Assembly (NCBI GenBank): GCA_964610775.1
Contig: CAZSZC010000021.1
Span: 1-10,949 of the forward strand
DNA from: CAZPWF01 sp964610775
Lineage (GTDB): Bacteria; Patescibacteriota; Saccharimonadia; Saccharimonadales; JACQNP01
Reading direction: 5' to 3'
Length of the DNA stretch: 10,949 nt
Part shown: in pieces, positions 1-6,176 of the stretch
How positions within the stretch are numbered: the first letter of the stretch is position 1
How the letters are laid out: each line of letters opens with the position of its first letter
Program-made: the position numbers and the translations under genes
The notes under the pieces: generated by a model
Database searches by the model: none
Told to the model about the DNA's origin: nothing
The model's input: only the letters and a program-made list of their open reading frames with translations

Positions 1-47
1 TAATTTCTAAAATATTCATAAGAACTATAGCATTATTTATGACCAAA

Positions 48-53
48 TATAAG
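48..53 (+). promoter_or_regulatory. Possible -10 box for the sugar isomerase gene
   Basis: TATAAG matches the TATAAT consensus at five of six positions and would start transcription near position 60, leaving a leader of about 44 nt that includes the AGGAG ribosome-binding site. I see no matching -35 element about 17 bp upstream. The first 100 bases hold no recognisable gene. Transcription could also enter from outside the window. Confidence 0.22.
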
Positions 54-93
54 ACCGATTTGGTACCATTAAGTAAGCATGAGCGTAAAAACT

Positions 94-98
94 AGGAG
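94..98 (+). promoter_or_regulatory. Ribosome-binding site that decides the isomerase start
   Basis: AGGAG lies 5 nt before the ATG at 104 but only 2 nt before the GTG at 101. The spacing favours the ATG, so the protein probably begins MLDDLK rather than one residue earlier. Confidence 0.6.
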
Positions 99-103
99 TT
101 GTG

Positions 104-1135
104 ATGCTTGATGATTTGAAAATGATCCATGAACGTGATGCGCAAGATGCACTCGGTGTTGTTGCAAAACAGTGGCAACAGCTAGTTTATGACTTTGGTC
201 TTGATTGTAAGACCAATCGAACAATAACAAATGTGGTAATTGGTGGCATGGGCGGATCGGCGTTAGCTGCCAGTTTATTAAGTAGTTGGCCGAAGCTAAA
301 AGTACCTCTACAGATAGTACGAAATTACGATTTGCCAGACTACGCTTCTGAATCAACTCTGTTCATTGCCTCTAGTTATTCTGGTAACACCGAGGAGACC
401 TTGTCGGCACTCAAGCAAGCCGAGCAGGCGGGTTGTGAGATTGCGGTTATTGCGTCTGGCGGGGAGCTAGAGAAGATTGCTGGGGATAAAAACTACCCAT
501 TGTTCAAGATTCCTTCAGGATTTCAGCCCAGAATGGCTGTGCTTTATAATTTCGCAGCATTGATCCAATTATTCGAATCGATGGAGCTGATAGCTGGTGG
601 TTCAGTAGAAGAACTTAATAAGACCGCGGACTGGCTATCAACGAACACTTTAGATTGGGGCGCAGATATCCCAACCAGCAAAAACAAAGCTAAAGAACTG
701 GCTCTAGAAATTGTCGGTAAGTCAGTAGTTATATACTCAGGCCCACTTTTTGCTCCGGTTGGCTACAAATGGAAGATTAATTTTAACGAGAATTCCAAAA
801 ACATTGCCTGGTGCAATCAGCTACCCGAGTTTGATCACAACGAGTTTCTGGGTTGGACGAGCCATCCTACGCAGAAACCATATGCTGTCGTAGATTTGCG
901 TTCAAATCTCGAGCACCCACGAGTATTAAGGCGCTTCGAAATCGGCGAAAAGCTCCTGTCGGGTAGACGTCCTGCTCCTCTTGTAGTAGAAGCGTTTGGC
1001 AAAACTCTACTGGAACAGATGTTGTGGACTATAACTTTAGGTGATCACGTTAGCTTATATGTGGCATTTCTGAATGGTTTAAATCCAAGTCCCGTAGATC
1101 TTATAGAGAAGCTAAAATCCGAACTTGCAAAATAG
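104..1135 (+). CDS. Bifunctional phosphoglucose/phosphomannose isomerase, SIS-domain family
   Basis: Predicted to interconvert glucose-6-phosphate or mannose-6-phosphate with fructose-6-phosphate in the cytoplasm, feeding glycolysis and sugar-nucleotide synthesis. Of 343 residues, the N-terminal SIS domain carries GMGGSA at about residues 48-53 and the phosphate-binding SYSGNTEE at about 91-98. The second half carries NENSK at about 228-232. Glu229 and His245 are 16 residues apart, the same spacing as the catalytic Glu203 and His219 of the Pyrobaculum aerophilum enzyme. The C-terminal stretch with GDHVSLY and a following NPSPVD segment is typical of this subfamily and unlike classical PGI. 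Length is normal for the family. The next gene starts 28 bp downstream. The start at 104 is preferred from ribosome-binding-site spacing; GTG at 101 would add one residue. Confidence 0.88.
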   Translation: MLDDLKMIHERDAQDALGVVAKQWQQLVYDFGLDCKTNRTITNVVIGGMGGSALAASLLSSWPKLKVPLQIVRNYDLPDYASESTLFIASSYSGNTEETLSALKQAEQAGCEIAVIASGGELEKIAGDKNYPLFKIPSGFQPRMAVLYNFAALIQLFESMELIAGGSVEELNKTADWLSTNTLDWGADIPTSKNKAKELALEIVGKSVVIYSGPLFAPVGYKWKINFNENSKNIAWCNQLPEFDHNEFLGWTSHPTQKPYAVVDLRSNLEHPRVLRRFEIGEKLLSGRRPAPLVVEAFGKTLLEQMLWTITLGDHVSLYVAFLNGLNPSPVDLIEKLKSELAK

Positions 1136-1138
1136 GGC

Positions 1139-1144
1139 TATACT
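1139..1144 (+). promoter_or_regulatory. Predicted -10 box (TATACT) for the TIGR03086-like gene
   Basis: TATACT directly follows the stop codon of the isomerase. Transcription would start near 1151, just at the AAAGGAG ribosome-binding site. No clear -35 is visible. The same hexamer recurs before three other genes in the window, which raises its credibility, although TATACT also occurs inside genes. Confidence 0.4.
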
Positions 1145-1150
1145 ATTAGC

Positions 1151-1157
1151 AAAGGAG
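1151..1157 (+). promoter_or_regulatory. Strong Shine-Dalgarno sequence
   Basis: AAAGGAG ends 6 nt before the ATG at 1164. It is the best ribosome-binding site in the window and fixes the start of the TIGR03086-like gene. Confidence 0.8.
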
Positions 1158-1163
1158 TAGCAT

Positions 1164-1727
1164 ATGGATCCGAAGACATTTTTTAAGAATGCGATCGATA
1201 AGACTTCTGGTATTGTGCCATGCGTGTCTAATGATAAATTTAACCTGAGCACACCATGCAGCGACTGGGATCTCAAGCAGTTACTTAACCACCTAGTTAA
1301 TGAATTATTGTGGGTTCCGGAATTGTTAGATGGAAAAACAATCGAGGAGGTTGGCAGCAAGCTTGATGGAGATTTGGTGGGTAGTGATTTTGCTGAAGCT
1401 TGGGAATCTGCAACGAAAGCTGCTATTAAGGCAGTCGAGGCTTGTGATTTACAGATGATAGTTCATCTTTCGTATGGAGATATGCCAGCGGAGCACTATG
1501 TCAAAGAAATGGCTAGTGATGTACTTATACATGGATGGGATGTTGCGCAAAGCGTGCAATGTAGCATGATTATGGGTGATGATTTAGCCGAACAAGCTTA
1601 TAGGCAGCTAGAGCCACACATACAAGATTACCGTGATGGTGGCTTTGTTGGCCCAGAAATCGATGTGCCCAATGATGCGGATATGCAAACTAAATTACTG
1701 GCGATCGTAGGACGCAAAGGTGTCTAG
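1164..1727 (+). CDS. TIGR03086-type metal-binding protein (mycothiol maleylpyruvate isomerase N-terminal / DinB-like fold)
   Basis: This 187-residue protein has the pattern of the MDMPI_N/TIGR03086 family, four-helix-bundle proteins related to DinB. STPCSDWD at about 29-36 is followed by a helix with His43, then a helix with Asp119, His123 and the HGWD motif at 123-126. The tail around residues 159-184 has the GPE-and-GR pattern of the family. His43, Asp119 and His123 are the likely metal ligands, by analogy with the metal triad of mycothiol-dependent maleylpyruvate isomerase. Family members are thought to act in thiol-dependent chemistry, but most have no known substrate. The gene has a strong ribosome-binding site and overlaps the following PIG-L deacetylase by 8 bp, so the two are probably co-translated. 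The fold assignment is firm; the reaction is not known. Confidence 0.75.
   Translation: MDPKTFFKNAIDKTSGIVPCVSNDKFNLSTPCSDWDLKQLLNHLVNELLWVPELLDGKTIEEVGSKLDGDLVGSDFAEAWESATKAAIKAVEACDLQMIVHLSYGDMPAEHYVKEMASDVLIHGWDVAQSVQCSMIMGDDLAEQAYRQLEPHIQDYRDGGFVGPEIDVPNDADMQTKLLAIVGRKGV
1709..1712 (+). promoter_or_regulatory. Shine-Dalgarno sequence inside the upstream gene
   Basis: AGGA lies 7 nt before the GTG at 1720, inside the coding region of the TIGR03086-like gene. It supports the overlapping GTG start of the PIG-L gene. Confidence 0.5.
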
Positions 1728-2457
1728 TTTGCGCATAATTAGCCCTAAAGATGTAAGCAAACTAGGTACTATTCTGTCTGTTTGGGCTCATCCAGATGAC
1801 GAAACATTCACATCTGCCGGAATTATGGCTATCGCAATAAAGAACGATCAAAATGTCGTGTGCGTTACGGCCACTAAAGGCGAGGATGGATCACAAGATC
1901 ATGAAAAGTGGCCTCCGGAAACCATTGGCAGTGTTCGTGAGCAGGAACTTCATAAAGCACTAGAAGTAATTGGTATTAAGGACCACTACTGGCTAGGTTA
2001 CAAAGATGGACATTGCGAGAACATTGATAAAAATGCAGCAGCTAAAAAAGTAGCTAAAATTATTAAAAAACATCAACCGGATACGATATTAACTTTTGGG
2101 AAAGATGGCATAACTGGCCACTCTGATCATTGTTGCGTGTCGTGTTGGGTAGATGATGCGGTCGAACTATCGGGATTAAAACCACAAATTTATCATGCAG
2201 TTCATACAATAGATCAATACGAAAACTACCTAAAATACATGGATCAAGAGCTAGATATTTTCTTCAATATTGATGAGCCACCAATATATCCAGAGGAAGA
2301 TTGTGATATTTATATAAAACTTAGTGATCAATTAAAGACTACCAAGCTCAAAGCTTTGGCTCAGATGCCTTCCCAGACAGAAGTGATGTTGCGGACATTT
2401 GACGCCAAGTTTTTATCCGACGCACTGGATAGCGAAGCTTTCGTAAGGGCTAAATAG
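1720..2457 (+). CDS. PIG-L family (LmbE-like) zinc-dependent N-deacetylase
   Basis: PIG-L enzymes remove acetyl groups from N-acetylglucosamine-type sugars, as in GlcNAc-PI, mycothiol (MshB) and bacillithiol (BshB) synthesis. The 245-residue protein has AHPDDE at residues 23-28, with His24 and Asp27 as metal ligands and Asp26 the usual general base. It has the conserved RExEL helix at 73-77 and the GHSDH motif at 133-137, whose His137 completes the metal site. There is no signal peptide, so it should act in the cytoplasm. It starts at GTG with an AGGA site inside the preceding gene and overlaps that gene by 8 bp. Its end overlaps the oppositely oriented CarS-like gene by 8 bp, leaving no room for a terminator. 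The substrate cannot be read from sequence; the neighbour suggests a sugar-thiol or similar small molecule. Confidence 0.85.
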   Translation: MSSLRIISPKDVSKLGTILSVWAHPDDETFTSAGIMAIAIKNDQNVVCVTATKGEDGSQDHEKWPPETIGSVREQELHKALEVIGIKDHYWLGYKDGHCENIDKNAAAKKVAKIIKKHQPDTILTFGKDGITGHSDHCCVSCWVDDAVELSGLKPQIYHAVHTIDQYENYLKYMDQELDIFFNIDEPPIYPEEDCDIYIKLSDQLKTTKLKALAQMPSQTEVMLRTFDAKFLSDALDSEAFVRAK

Positions 2458-3010
2458 GCTTGTCTTTTAGCTTCAGAAGGTAAGCAATATAGCTCCAGAA
2501 CAAATGGGCACAGAACCAAGTTACGAGAATCAGCAAGTTTGCTTTAAACGAAAGAATAACAAAAGGTGTAGCGAAGACTAGGCCGCCAATAATGTAGTCA
2601 ATTTGGTCGAAAGGGAACCAACTATGGCCAGGTTTAATGCCAAGCTGTCGTTTGAAAAAGCTCTCGACGGCATCACCTACTAATGCGCCCGTTCCCAGAG
2701 ATGCTCCAACCACAAACATGGCTACAATTGGCGAAAGTATAGATATAGAAACATAGTGTATTGATTGGGGATATACGAGATAAGTGATGCTACCAGTAAC
2801 GCCGCCAGAAAAAGCACCAAATATAACACCACGCCAGGTCTTGTTGTCGCCAAGTATGCGTCTATCTCTGTAGGATTTACCAAAGTCGATCGGCGTTGTC
2901 CATTTATTTAGCAGTGGAATTTTTTTGGCAATAACCGGTGAAGCGTTAGCTATACCTGCTGGCAGAAAGAACCACAATGCAAACATGACGTCACTTACAA
3001 TAATGTTCAT
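2450..3010 (-). CDS. CarS-like CDP-lipid synthase (CDP-archaeol synthase / DUF46 family)
   Basis: Members of this integral membrane family use CTP to activate a phosphatidic-acid-type lipid; the archaeal enzyme CarS makes CDP-archaeol. The 186-residue protein contains the family signatures: an N-terminal membrane segment, TPIDFG at 39-44, RRILGDNKTWRG at about 50-61, GALVGD at 108-113 followed by SFFKR at 117-121, and FDQID at 134-138. The remaining stretches form about four or five hydrophobic helices. In a bacterium its likely substrate is phosphatidic acid, replacing CdsA, which is an inference. It is the last gene of a four-gene minus-strand cluster and starts by a 4-nt ATGA overlap with the PHP gene, with an AGGA site 10 nt before the ATG. 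Family membership is very clear, the lipid substrate less so. Confidence 0.85.
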   Translation of the reverse strand: MNIIVSDVMFALWFFLPAGIANASPVIAKKIPLLNKWTTPIDFGKSYRDRRILGDNKTWRGVIFGAFSGGVTGSITYLVYPQSIHYVSISILSPIVAMFVVGASLGTGALVGDAVESFFKRQLGIKPGHSWFPFDQIDYIIGGLVFATPFVILSFKANLLILVTWFCAHLFWSYIAYLLKLKDKPI

Positions 3011-3654
3011 TTGCGTACTTTCCTGCGGAGCTTATTGTATTTTGGATATAAAAGTGACCTGAGTTTGGACTTTTCGGCAATCGGCGTGCCTTTAGCTACA
3101 AGATCAACTAAATTAGTTGCCGTTGGTCTTTCGCTAATCATCGTATGTGTATTGCCGAGACCATGATAGCCATGAGCATCACTGCTGGCGGCACCCGCGA
3201 CGTGATTCATTCGCGCCCAAACAACGGTTTGAGAGCTTCTATTCTGCAAGAATGTGCGACCATTGTATAGTTCAACTACATCAACCCCAGATGCAATATT
3301 ATCTAGTGTTTCTGGATGAAGACCTTTTCGTACCGTTTCAAATGGGTGGGGTACATAAACGATTCCACCCTGATTCTTTATAGATTGGATAGTTTGTTGT
3401 GGTGTTTGTCCGGGCTCAACCAGAGATTTGAGAAAAAGTCCGATTATCTCGCCTTCAGTCGTCATGATTTCTTCTCCAATAATAATTCTATCGCCTAGCT
3501 GCTGCTGAATAATCTGAGCATTACTAATATTGTTATGATCCGTAATAGCAATATAATCCAATAATCCAGAGTCGAGGGTTTTTTTGTATTGGGCCAGACT
3601 AATACCTCCATCGTGCGAGGCGGTCGAGTGGGTATGAAGGTCAATTTTGTACAC
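3007..3654 (-). CDS. PHP-domain metal-dependent phosphoesterase
   Basis: PHP proteins hydrolyse phosphate esters using a metal cluster held by histidines and acids. The 215-residue protein keeps the whole set: HTH at 7-9, His14-Asp15, Asp39-His40, Glu61, PHP with His103, Glu128, and Asp159 with His161. It is a compact single-domain form, shorter than the RNase AM/TrpH-type nucleotide phosphatases, which carry an insertion. No signal peptide or membrane helix is seen. The start is GTG, whose first base is the last base of the stop codon of the upstream phosphatidyltransferase. The 3' end overlaps the CarS-like gene by 4 nt. Lying tightly between two phospholipid genes, it might dephosphorylate a lipid headgroup, but nucleotide or histidinol-phosphate-like substrates are equally open. 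Confidence 0.82.
   Translation of the reverse strand: MYKIDLHTHSTASHDGGISLAQYKKTLDSGLLDYIAITDHNNISNAQIIQQQLGDRIIIGEEIMTTEGEIIGLFLKSLVEPGQTPQQTIQSIKNQGGIVYVPHPFETVRKGLHPETLDNIASGVDVVELYNGRTFLQNRSSQTVVWARMNHVAGAASSDAHGYHGLGNTHTMISERPTATNLVDLVAKGTPIAEKSKLRSLLYPKYNKLRRKVRK
3021..3024 (-). promoter_or_regulatory. Shine-Dalgarno sequence of the CarS-like gene
   Basis: On the minus strand AGGA lies 10 nt before the ATG at 3010, inside the last codons of the PHP gene. Together with the ATGA overlap it points to coupled translation. Confidence 0.45.
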
Positions 3655-4274
3655 TATAATTTCCGGCTAATTTTAATCAAACGCTCCAGAGCGGTTATGG
3701 TCGACATCACAGCTATAACCATTACCGCCAGTATAAGGCGACCACTAAGAAGACCGATAACAAGAACGAACATTCTTACCTCAAATCTCAGTAAGCCATC
3801 CTGGAATAGGCGATTAACTTCACTGGCTGTAAGTTTGCTTTTGGCTACGGCTGTTTCGCCCTTAGCTTTAACATAGCTAACAGACAAACTAGCTCCACAG
3901 GCAATGACTGCCCAAACCGCTGCGTAAGGTTGACCTAAGCTTATGAAGCTATAAGCTGCCCCTGTGTAAAGCATGACTTCCTTAAAACGATCAGTCGAAG
4001 CATCGAGTAGCATACCCGTAAGACTGTCGCGCTTTTGTAGCCTAGCTAGTGAGCCATCTAAGGTGTCAAAAAGTCCGAAAATAATTAACAATATAGCTGC
4101 TAGTACGTATTGATTAGTGGCAATGAGCCAAGCTATGGGAATATGGGCGAGCAGGCCAACTATAGTTATCATATTTGGTGAAATACGACCACCTGATAAC
4201 TTATCGAGATCTTTGGCCACTCTTGTCATAAACAGTCTAACCAGTTTGCGAACTGGGTCAATAACGGAATCCAT
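3654..4274 (-). CDS. CDP-alcohol phosphatidyltransferase (PgsA / phosphatidylinositol-phosphate-synthase-like)
   Basis: Transfers a phosphatidyl group from a CDP-lipid to a polyol phosphate (glycerol-3-phosphate or inositol-phosphate), releasing CMP, in the cytoplasmic membrane. The 206-residue protein has the complete family motif D-x2-DG-x2-AR-x8-G-x3-D-x3-D with Asp70, Asp73, Gly74, Ala77, Arg78, Gly87, Asp91 and Asp95. It has an N-terminal amphipathic stretch and about five or six hydrophobic helices. The SYVKAKGE segment at 133-140 and the arginine-containing stretch near 161-167 resemble actinobacterial phosphatidylinositol-phosphate synthase and archaeal relatives more than PgsA of E. 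coli, so the acceptor is uncertain. It has its own perfect TATAAT box 7 nt before the ATG and no ribosome-binding site. It is followed with 1-nt overlap by the PHP gene and then by the CarS-like gene that would make its CDP-lipid substrate. Confidence 0.87.
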   Translation of the reverse strand: MDSVIDPVRKLVRLFMTRVAKDLDKLSGGRISPNMITIVGLLAHIPIAWLIATNQYVLAAILLIIFGLFDTLDGSLARLQKRDSLTGMLLDASTDRFKEVMLYTGAAYSFISLGQPYAAVWAVIACGASLSVSYVKAKGETAVAKSKLTASEVNRLFQDGLLRFEVRMFVLVIGLLSGRLILAVMVIAVMSTITALERLIKISRKL

Positions 4275-4281
4275 AGGTTGT

Positions 4282-4287
4282 ATTATA
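4282..4287 (-). promoter_or_regulatory. Consensus -10 box (TATAAT) of the phosphatidyltransferase, predicted leaderless start
   Basis: On the minus strand a perfect TATAAT ends 7 nt before the ATG at 4274, so transcription would begin at or next to the A of the ATG. The box begins 2 nt after the stop codon of alanine racemase. There is no Shine-Dalgarno sequence between box and start. A -35 at 17 bp spacing (GTAAAA) is a poor match. Confidence 0.55.
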
Positions 4288-4288
4288 C

Positions 4289-5443
4289 CTAAACGACGAT
4301 TCGTTTTACCTTTTCACTAAGGCCGGTAACTAATTGATATGAAAATAAGTCATGGTCTTTGCATATATTTTTCACCGAATTTGGAGCATTTTGGTCTGTG
4401 TCTATGAGCGTAACCACAGAGCCTACTTTTGAGTCAGAGTCAGTAATATTAATCATGGTGTGATTCATGCAGACTCGACCAACAACTGGCTGAGGTTTTT
4501 GTTTATAAGTGACTATACCTTTATTGCTAAGTGAGCGCGGATAGCCCTCGTAATACCCAACAGGTAATACGCCGATGCGAGTAGGTGAAGTTGCTGTAAA
4601 AATACCGTTGTAGCTAACCTTATCGCCTTTAGTCAGTTCTTGAACCTTAATCACAGTACTTTTCAGGGATAAAACTGGTTTAAGTTTTTCTAGGTTTTGA
4701 TACTGATCGTCGTCTGGCTGCAGGGGATTAATACCATAAAGTCCTATACCAAGGCGCAGGGCATTTGTCTGATGGTTTGAGATCTTTGTAGTACCGGCTG
4801 TCTGGGCTAAATGTATATACTTGGGGTTCCATCCTTCGGAAAGTATATGACCAACCATGCTATTGAATAGCTCAGCTTGTCTAATAGTAAAATCATTACT
4901 CGGATTATCGGCATCGGCTAGGTGGGACATCACGCCCTCCAGCTGGAGTTGCGGATTGCTTTTGAGAAAAGATAAATAGGGTGCCAACTCATTTTCTGAT
5001 AAGCCAAGTCTATTCATACCGGTGTTTAGCTCTAGGTGTATACGAACTTTTTTATTGAGTTCTGCAAAGGCTCTTAGGGTATCGATATCTTGGACTACAA
5101 AAGAACAACGTTTCGTATTAACAATGTGAGCATTTTCTGGGCGGACTGCCCCCATAACTAGAACATCGCAAGAGGTAGTTTCTATTACAGTATTTGCTTC
5201 AAAATAACCATCAACAGCGACTAGTTTTACACCGGCCGATTCTAGAATGCTTGAGACTTCTCGTAAGCCGTGTCCGTAGGCATTTGATTTTATAACGGGT
5301 ATTACAAGTTGATTGGGGTTTTGGTTCTGGAAAAAGTGTAGATTGTGAAGAAGGTTATTACGTGAGATTTCGATTACGTTGTACGTTTCGTAATGATTAT
5401 AATCTAGCCGCTTAATGATTTTTTTGATATTGCGCCGAAGCAT
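4289..5443 (-). CDS. alr: Alanine racemase with two altered active-site motifs
   Basis: Pyridoxal-phosphate enzyme that interconverts L- and D-alanine for peptidoglycan. The 384-residue protein is of normal length, with an N-terminal barrel and C-terminal beta domain. IKSNAYGHG carries the PLP lysine Lys52, MNRLG carries the substrate arginine Arg145, His173 lies in the MSH motif, Arg230 in RLGIGLYG would contact the PLP ring nitrogen, and VSYNG carries the catalytic Tyr278 supplied to the partner subunit. Two positions differ from the usual pattern. Residue 138, where most enzymes have a carbamylated lysine seven residues before the arginine, is Glu. The usual CMD motif is CMN, giving Asn327. 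The start is supported by a TATACT box 7 nt upstream without a ribosome-binding site. It leads the minus-strand cluster; the phosphatidyltransferase starts 14 bp after its stop. Confidence 0.93.
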   Translation of the reverse strand: MLRRNIKKIIKRLDYNHYETYNVIEISRNNLLHNLHFFQNQNPNQLVIPVIKSNAYGHGLREVSSILESAGVKLVAVDGYFEANTVIETTSCDVLVMGAVRPENAHIVNTKRCSFVVQDIDTLRAFAELNKKVRIHLELNTGMNRLGLSENELAPYLSFLKSNPQLQLEGVMSHLADADNPSNDFTIRQAELFNSMVGHILSEGWNPKYIHLAQTAGTTKISNHQTNALRLGIGLYGINPLQPDDDQYQNLEKLKPVLSLKSTVIKVQELTKGDKVSYNGIFTATSPTRIGVLPVGYYEGYPRSLSNKGIVTYKQKPQPVVGRVCMNHTMINITDSDSKVGSVVTLIDTDQNAPNSVKNICKDHDLFSYQLVTGLSEKVKRIVV

Positions 5444-5456
5444 ATACTTAAGTATA
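5443..5456. repeat. 14-bp perfect palindrome at the alr start
   Basis: TATACTTAAGTATA reads the same on both strands. It spans the alr -10 box and the first base of the alr start codon, and therefore contains the TATACT hexamer in both directions. It could be an operator or arise simply from two opposed -10-like sequences. Confidence 0.5.
5451..5456 (-). promoter_or_regulatory. Predicted -10 box (TATACT) of alr, leaderless start
   Basis: On the minus strand TATACT ends 7 nt before the alr ATG, placing the transcription start at the start codon itself. No Shine-Dalgarno is present. TGTACA at 5475-5480, with 18-bp spacing, matches four of six bases of the -35 consensus. Confidence 0.5.
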
Positions 5457-5469
5457 AACCCGGAATTGC

Positions 5470-5475
5470 TATACT
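5470..5475 (+). promoter_or_regulatory. Predicted -10 box (TATACT) of the DUF1361 gene
   Basis: TATACT ends 12 nt before the ATG at 5488, giving a leader of only about 5-6 nt without a proper ribosome-binding site. It lies inside the -35/-10 spacer of the opposing alr promoter, so the two promoters overlap. Its own -35 is not recognisable. Confidence 0.45.
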
Positions 5476-5487
5476 GTACATCTAGAG

Positions 5488-6174
5488 ATGAGTGTCAATA
5501 AATCTAAACGAGTTGATAAGAACTACAAAGGTATCATTCTGGCCCTAGTAACCGCTAATGGGGTTAGCTTATTACTTTTTTTACTACGCTACATTGATTC
5601 TGGAAGCACACGGTATTGGTTTCTTATTTGGAATTTAATCTTGGCGTGGTTACCACTATTCTTCGCCATCACACTAATAAAGAGGTTAAAGACTTCGTCT
5701 TGGCTGATGCCACTAAACATTTTGTTGAGTGTAGCTTGGTTGGTATTCTTGCCAAACAGCTTTTACTTGGTTAGTGATCTAATACATCTACAAACTAATC
5801 CAGATGTAAGCGTTTTGTACGATGCGGTATTGTTCACCTCATTTATATTTAACGCCTTCGTTGGTGGATATATTAGTTTGTATCTAATACATACGGAGCT
5901 TTTAAAGCGCTTGTCCAAGCGTGCAACTAACCTTGTCATTGCAGGAGTTCTCTTGTTGTGTAGCTTTGCTATTCATGTTGGCAGGGTTCTCCGTTGGAAT
6001 ACATGGGATATTATTATTCACCCTAGTGGGTTAATTTTTGATGTAAGTGAGCAGGTCGTAAATGAAGCTGCCCAGTCCAGAGCACTAGTAACTACAATAT
6101 CCTTCTTCTTGTTATTGGGTGGTATGTATATGGTTATCTGGCAACTGATTCTATTAACTAAGAATGATCGGTAA
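5488..6174 (+). CDS. DUF1361 family integral membrane protein
   Basis: Function unknown; membership of the DUF1361 family is recognised from conserved motifs between about six membrane helices. These are RYWFLIWNL at 42-50 with AWLPL after it, LVFLPNSFYLVSDL at 85-98, YDAVLFTSFIFNAF at 111-124, and HVGRVLRWNTWD at 163-174. The 228-residue length is usual. The N-terminus is basic (residues 5-14), which would keep it on the cytoplasmic side. The polar residues in the conserved motifs (Asn90, Asp97, Asp112, Arg166, Arg169, Asp174) are suggestive of a buried functional site, but no activity can be assigned. It is divergently transcribed from alr across a 44-bp gap and followed after 2 bp by the SemiSWEET-like gene, so those two are probably one transcript. 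Confidence 0.82.
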   Translation: MSVNKSKRVDKNYKGIILALVTANGVSLLLFLLRYIDSGSTRYWFLIWNLILAWLPLFFAITLIKRLKTSSWLMPLNILLSVAWLVFLPNSFYLVSDLIHLQTNPDVSVLYDAVLFTSFIFNAFVGGYISLYLIHTELLKRLSKRATNLVIAGVLLLCSFAIHVGRVLRWNTWDIIIHPSGLIFDVSEQVVNEAAQSRALVTTISFFLLLGGMYMVIWQLILLTKNDR

Positions 6175-6176
6175 TC

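Noticed and set aside
101..103. GTG as the start of the sugar isomerase
   Set aside because: Only 2 nt separate it from AGGAG, whereas the adjacent ATG at 104 has a normal 5-nt spacing. The difference is one residue.
732..737. TATACT inside the isomerase gene as a promoter
   Set aside because: It lies mid-gene, with no start codon or new gene following; the hexamer is expected a few times by chance in a window of this length.
1125..1130. TTGCAA as the -35 of the TIGR03086-like gene
   Set aside because: It is only 8 bp from the TATACT box, too close for a -35/-10 pair.
2450..3010. Archaeal origin of the whole window because of the CarS-like gene
   Set aside because: Alanine racemase, PlsC, bacterial-type -10 boxes and AGGA ribosome-binding sites all fit a bacterium; one family is not enough.
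3589..3876. Open frame on the plus strand opposite the PHP and phosphatidyltransferase genes
   Set aside because: It is antisense to two genes with complete catalytic motifs and its translation is low-complexity with no recognisable domain.
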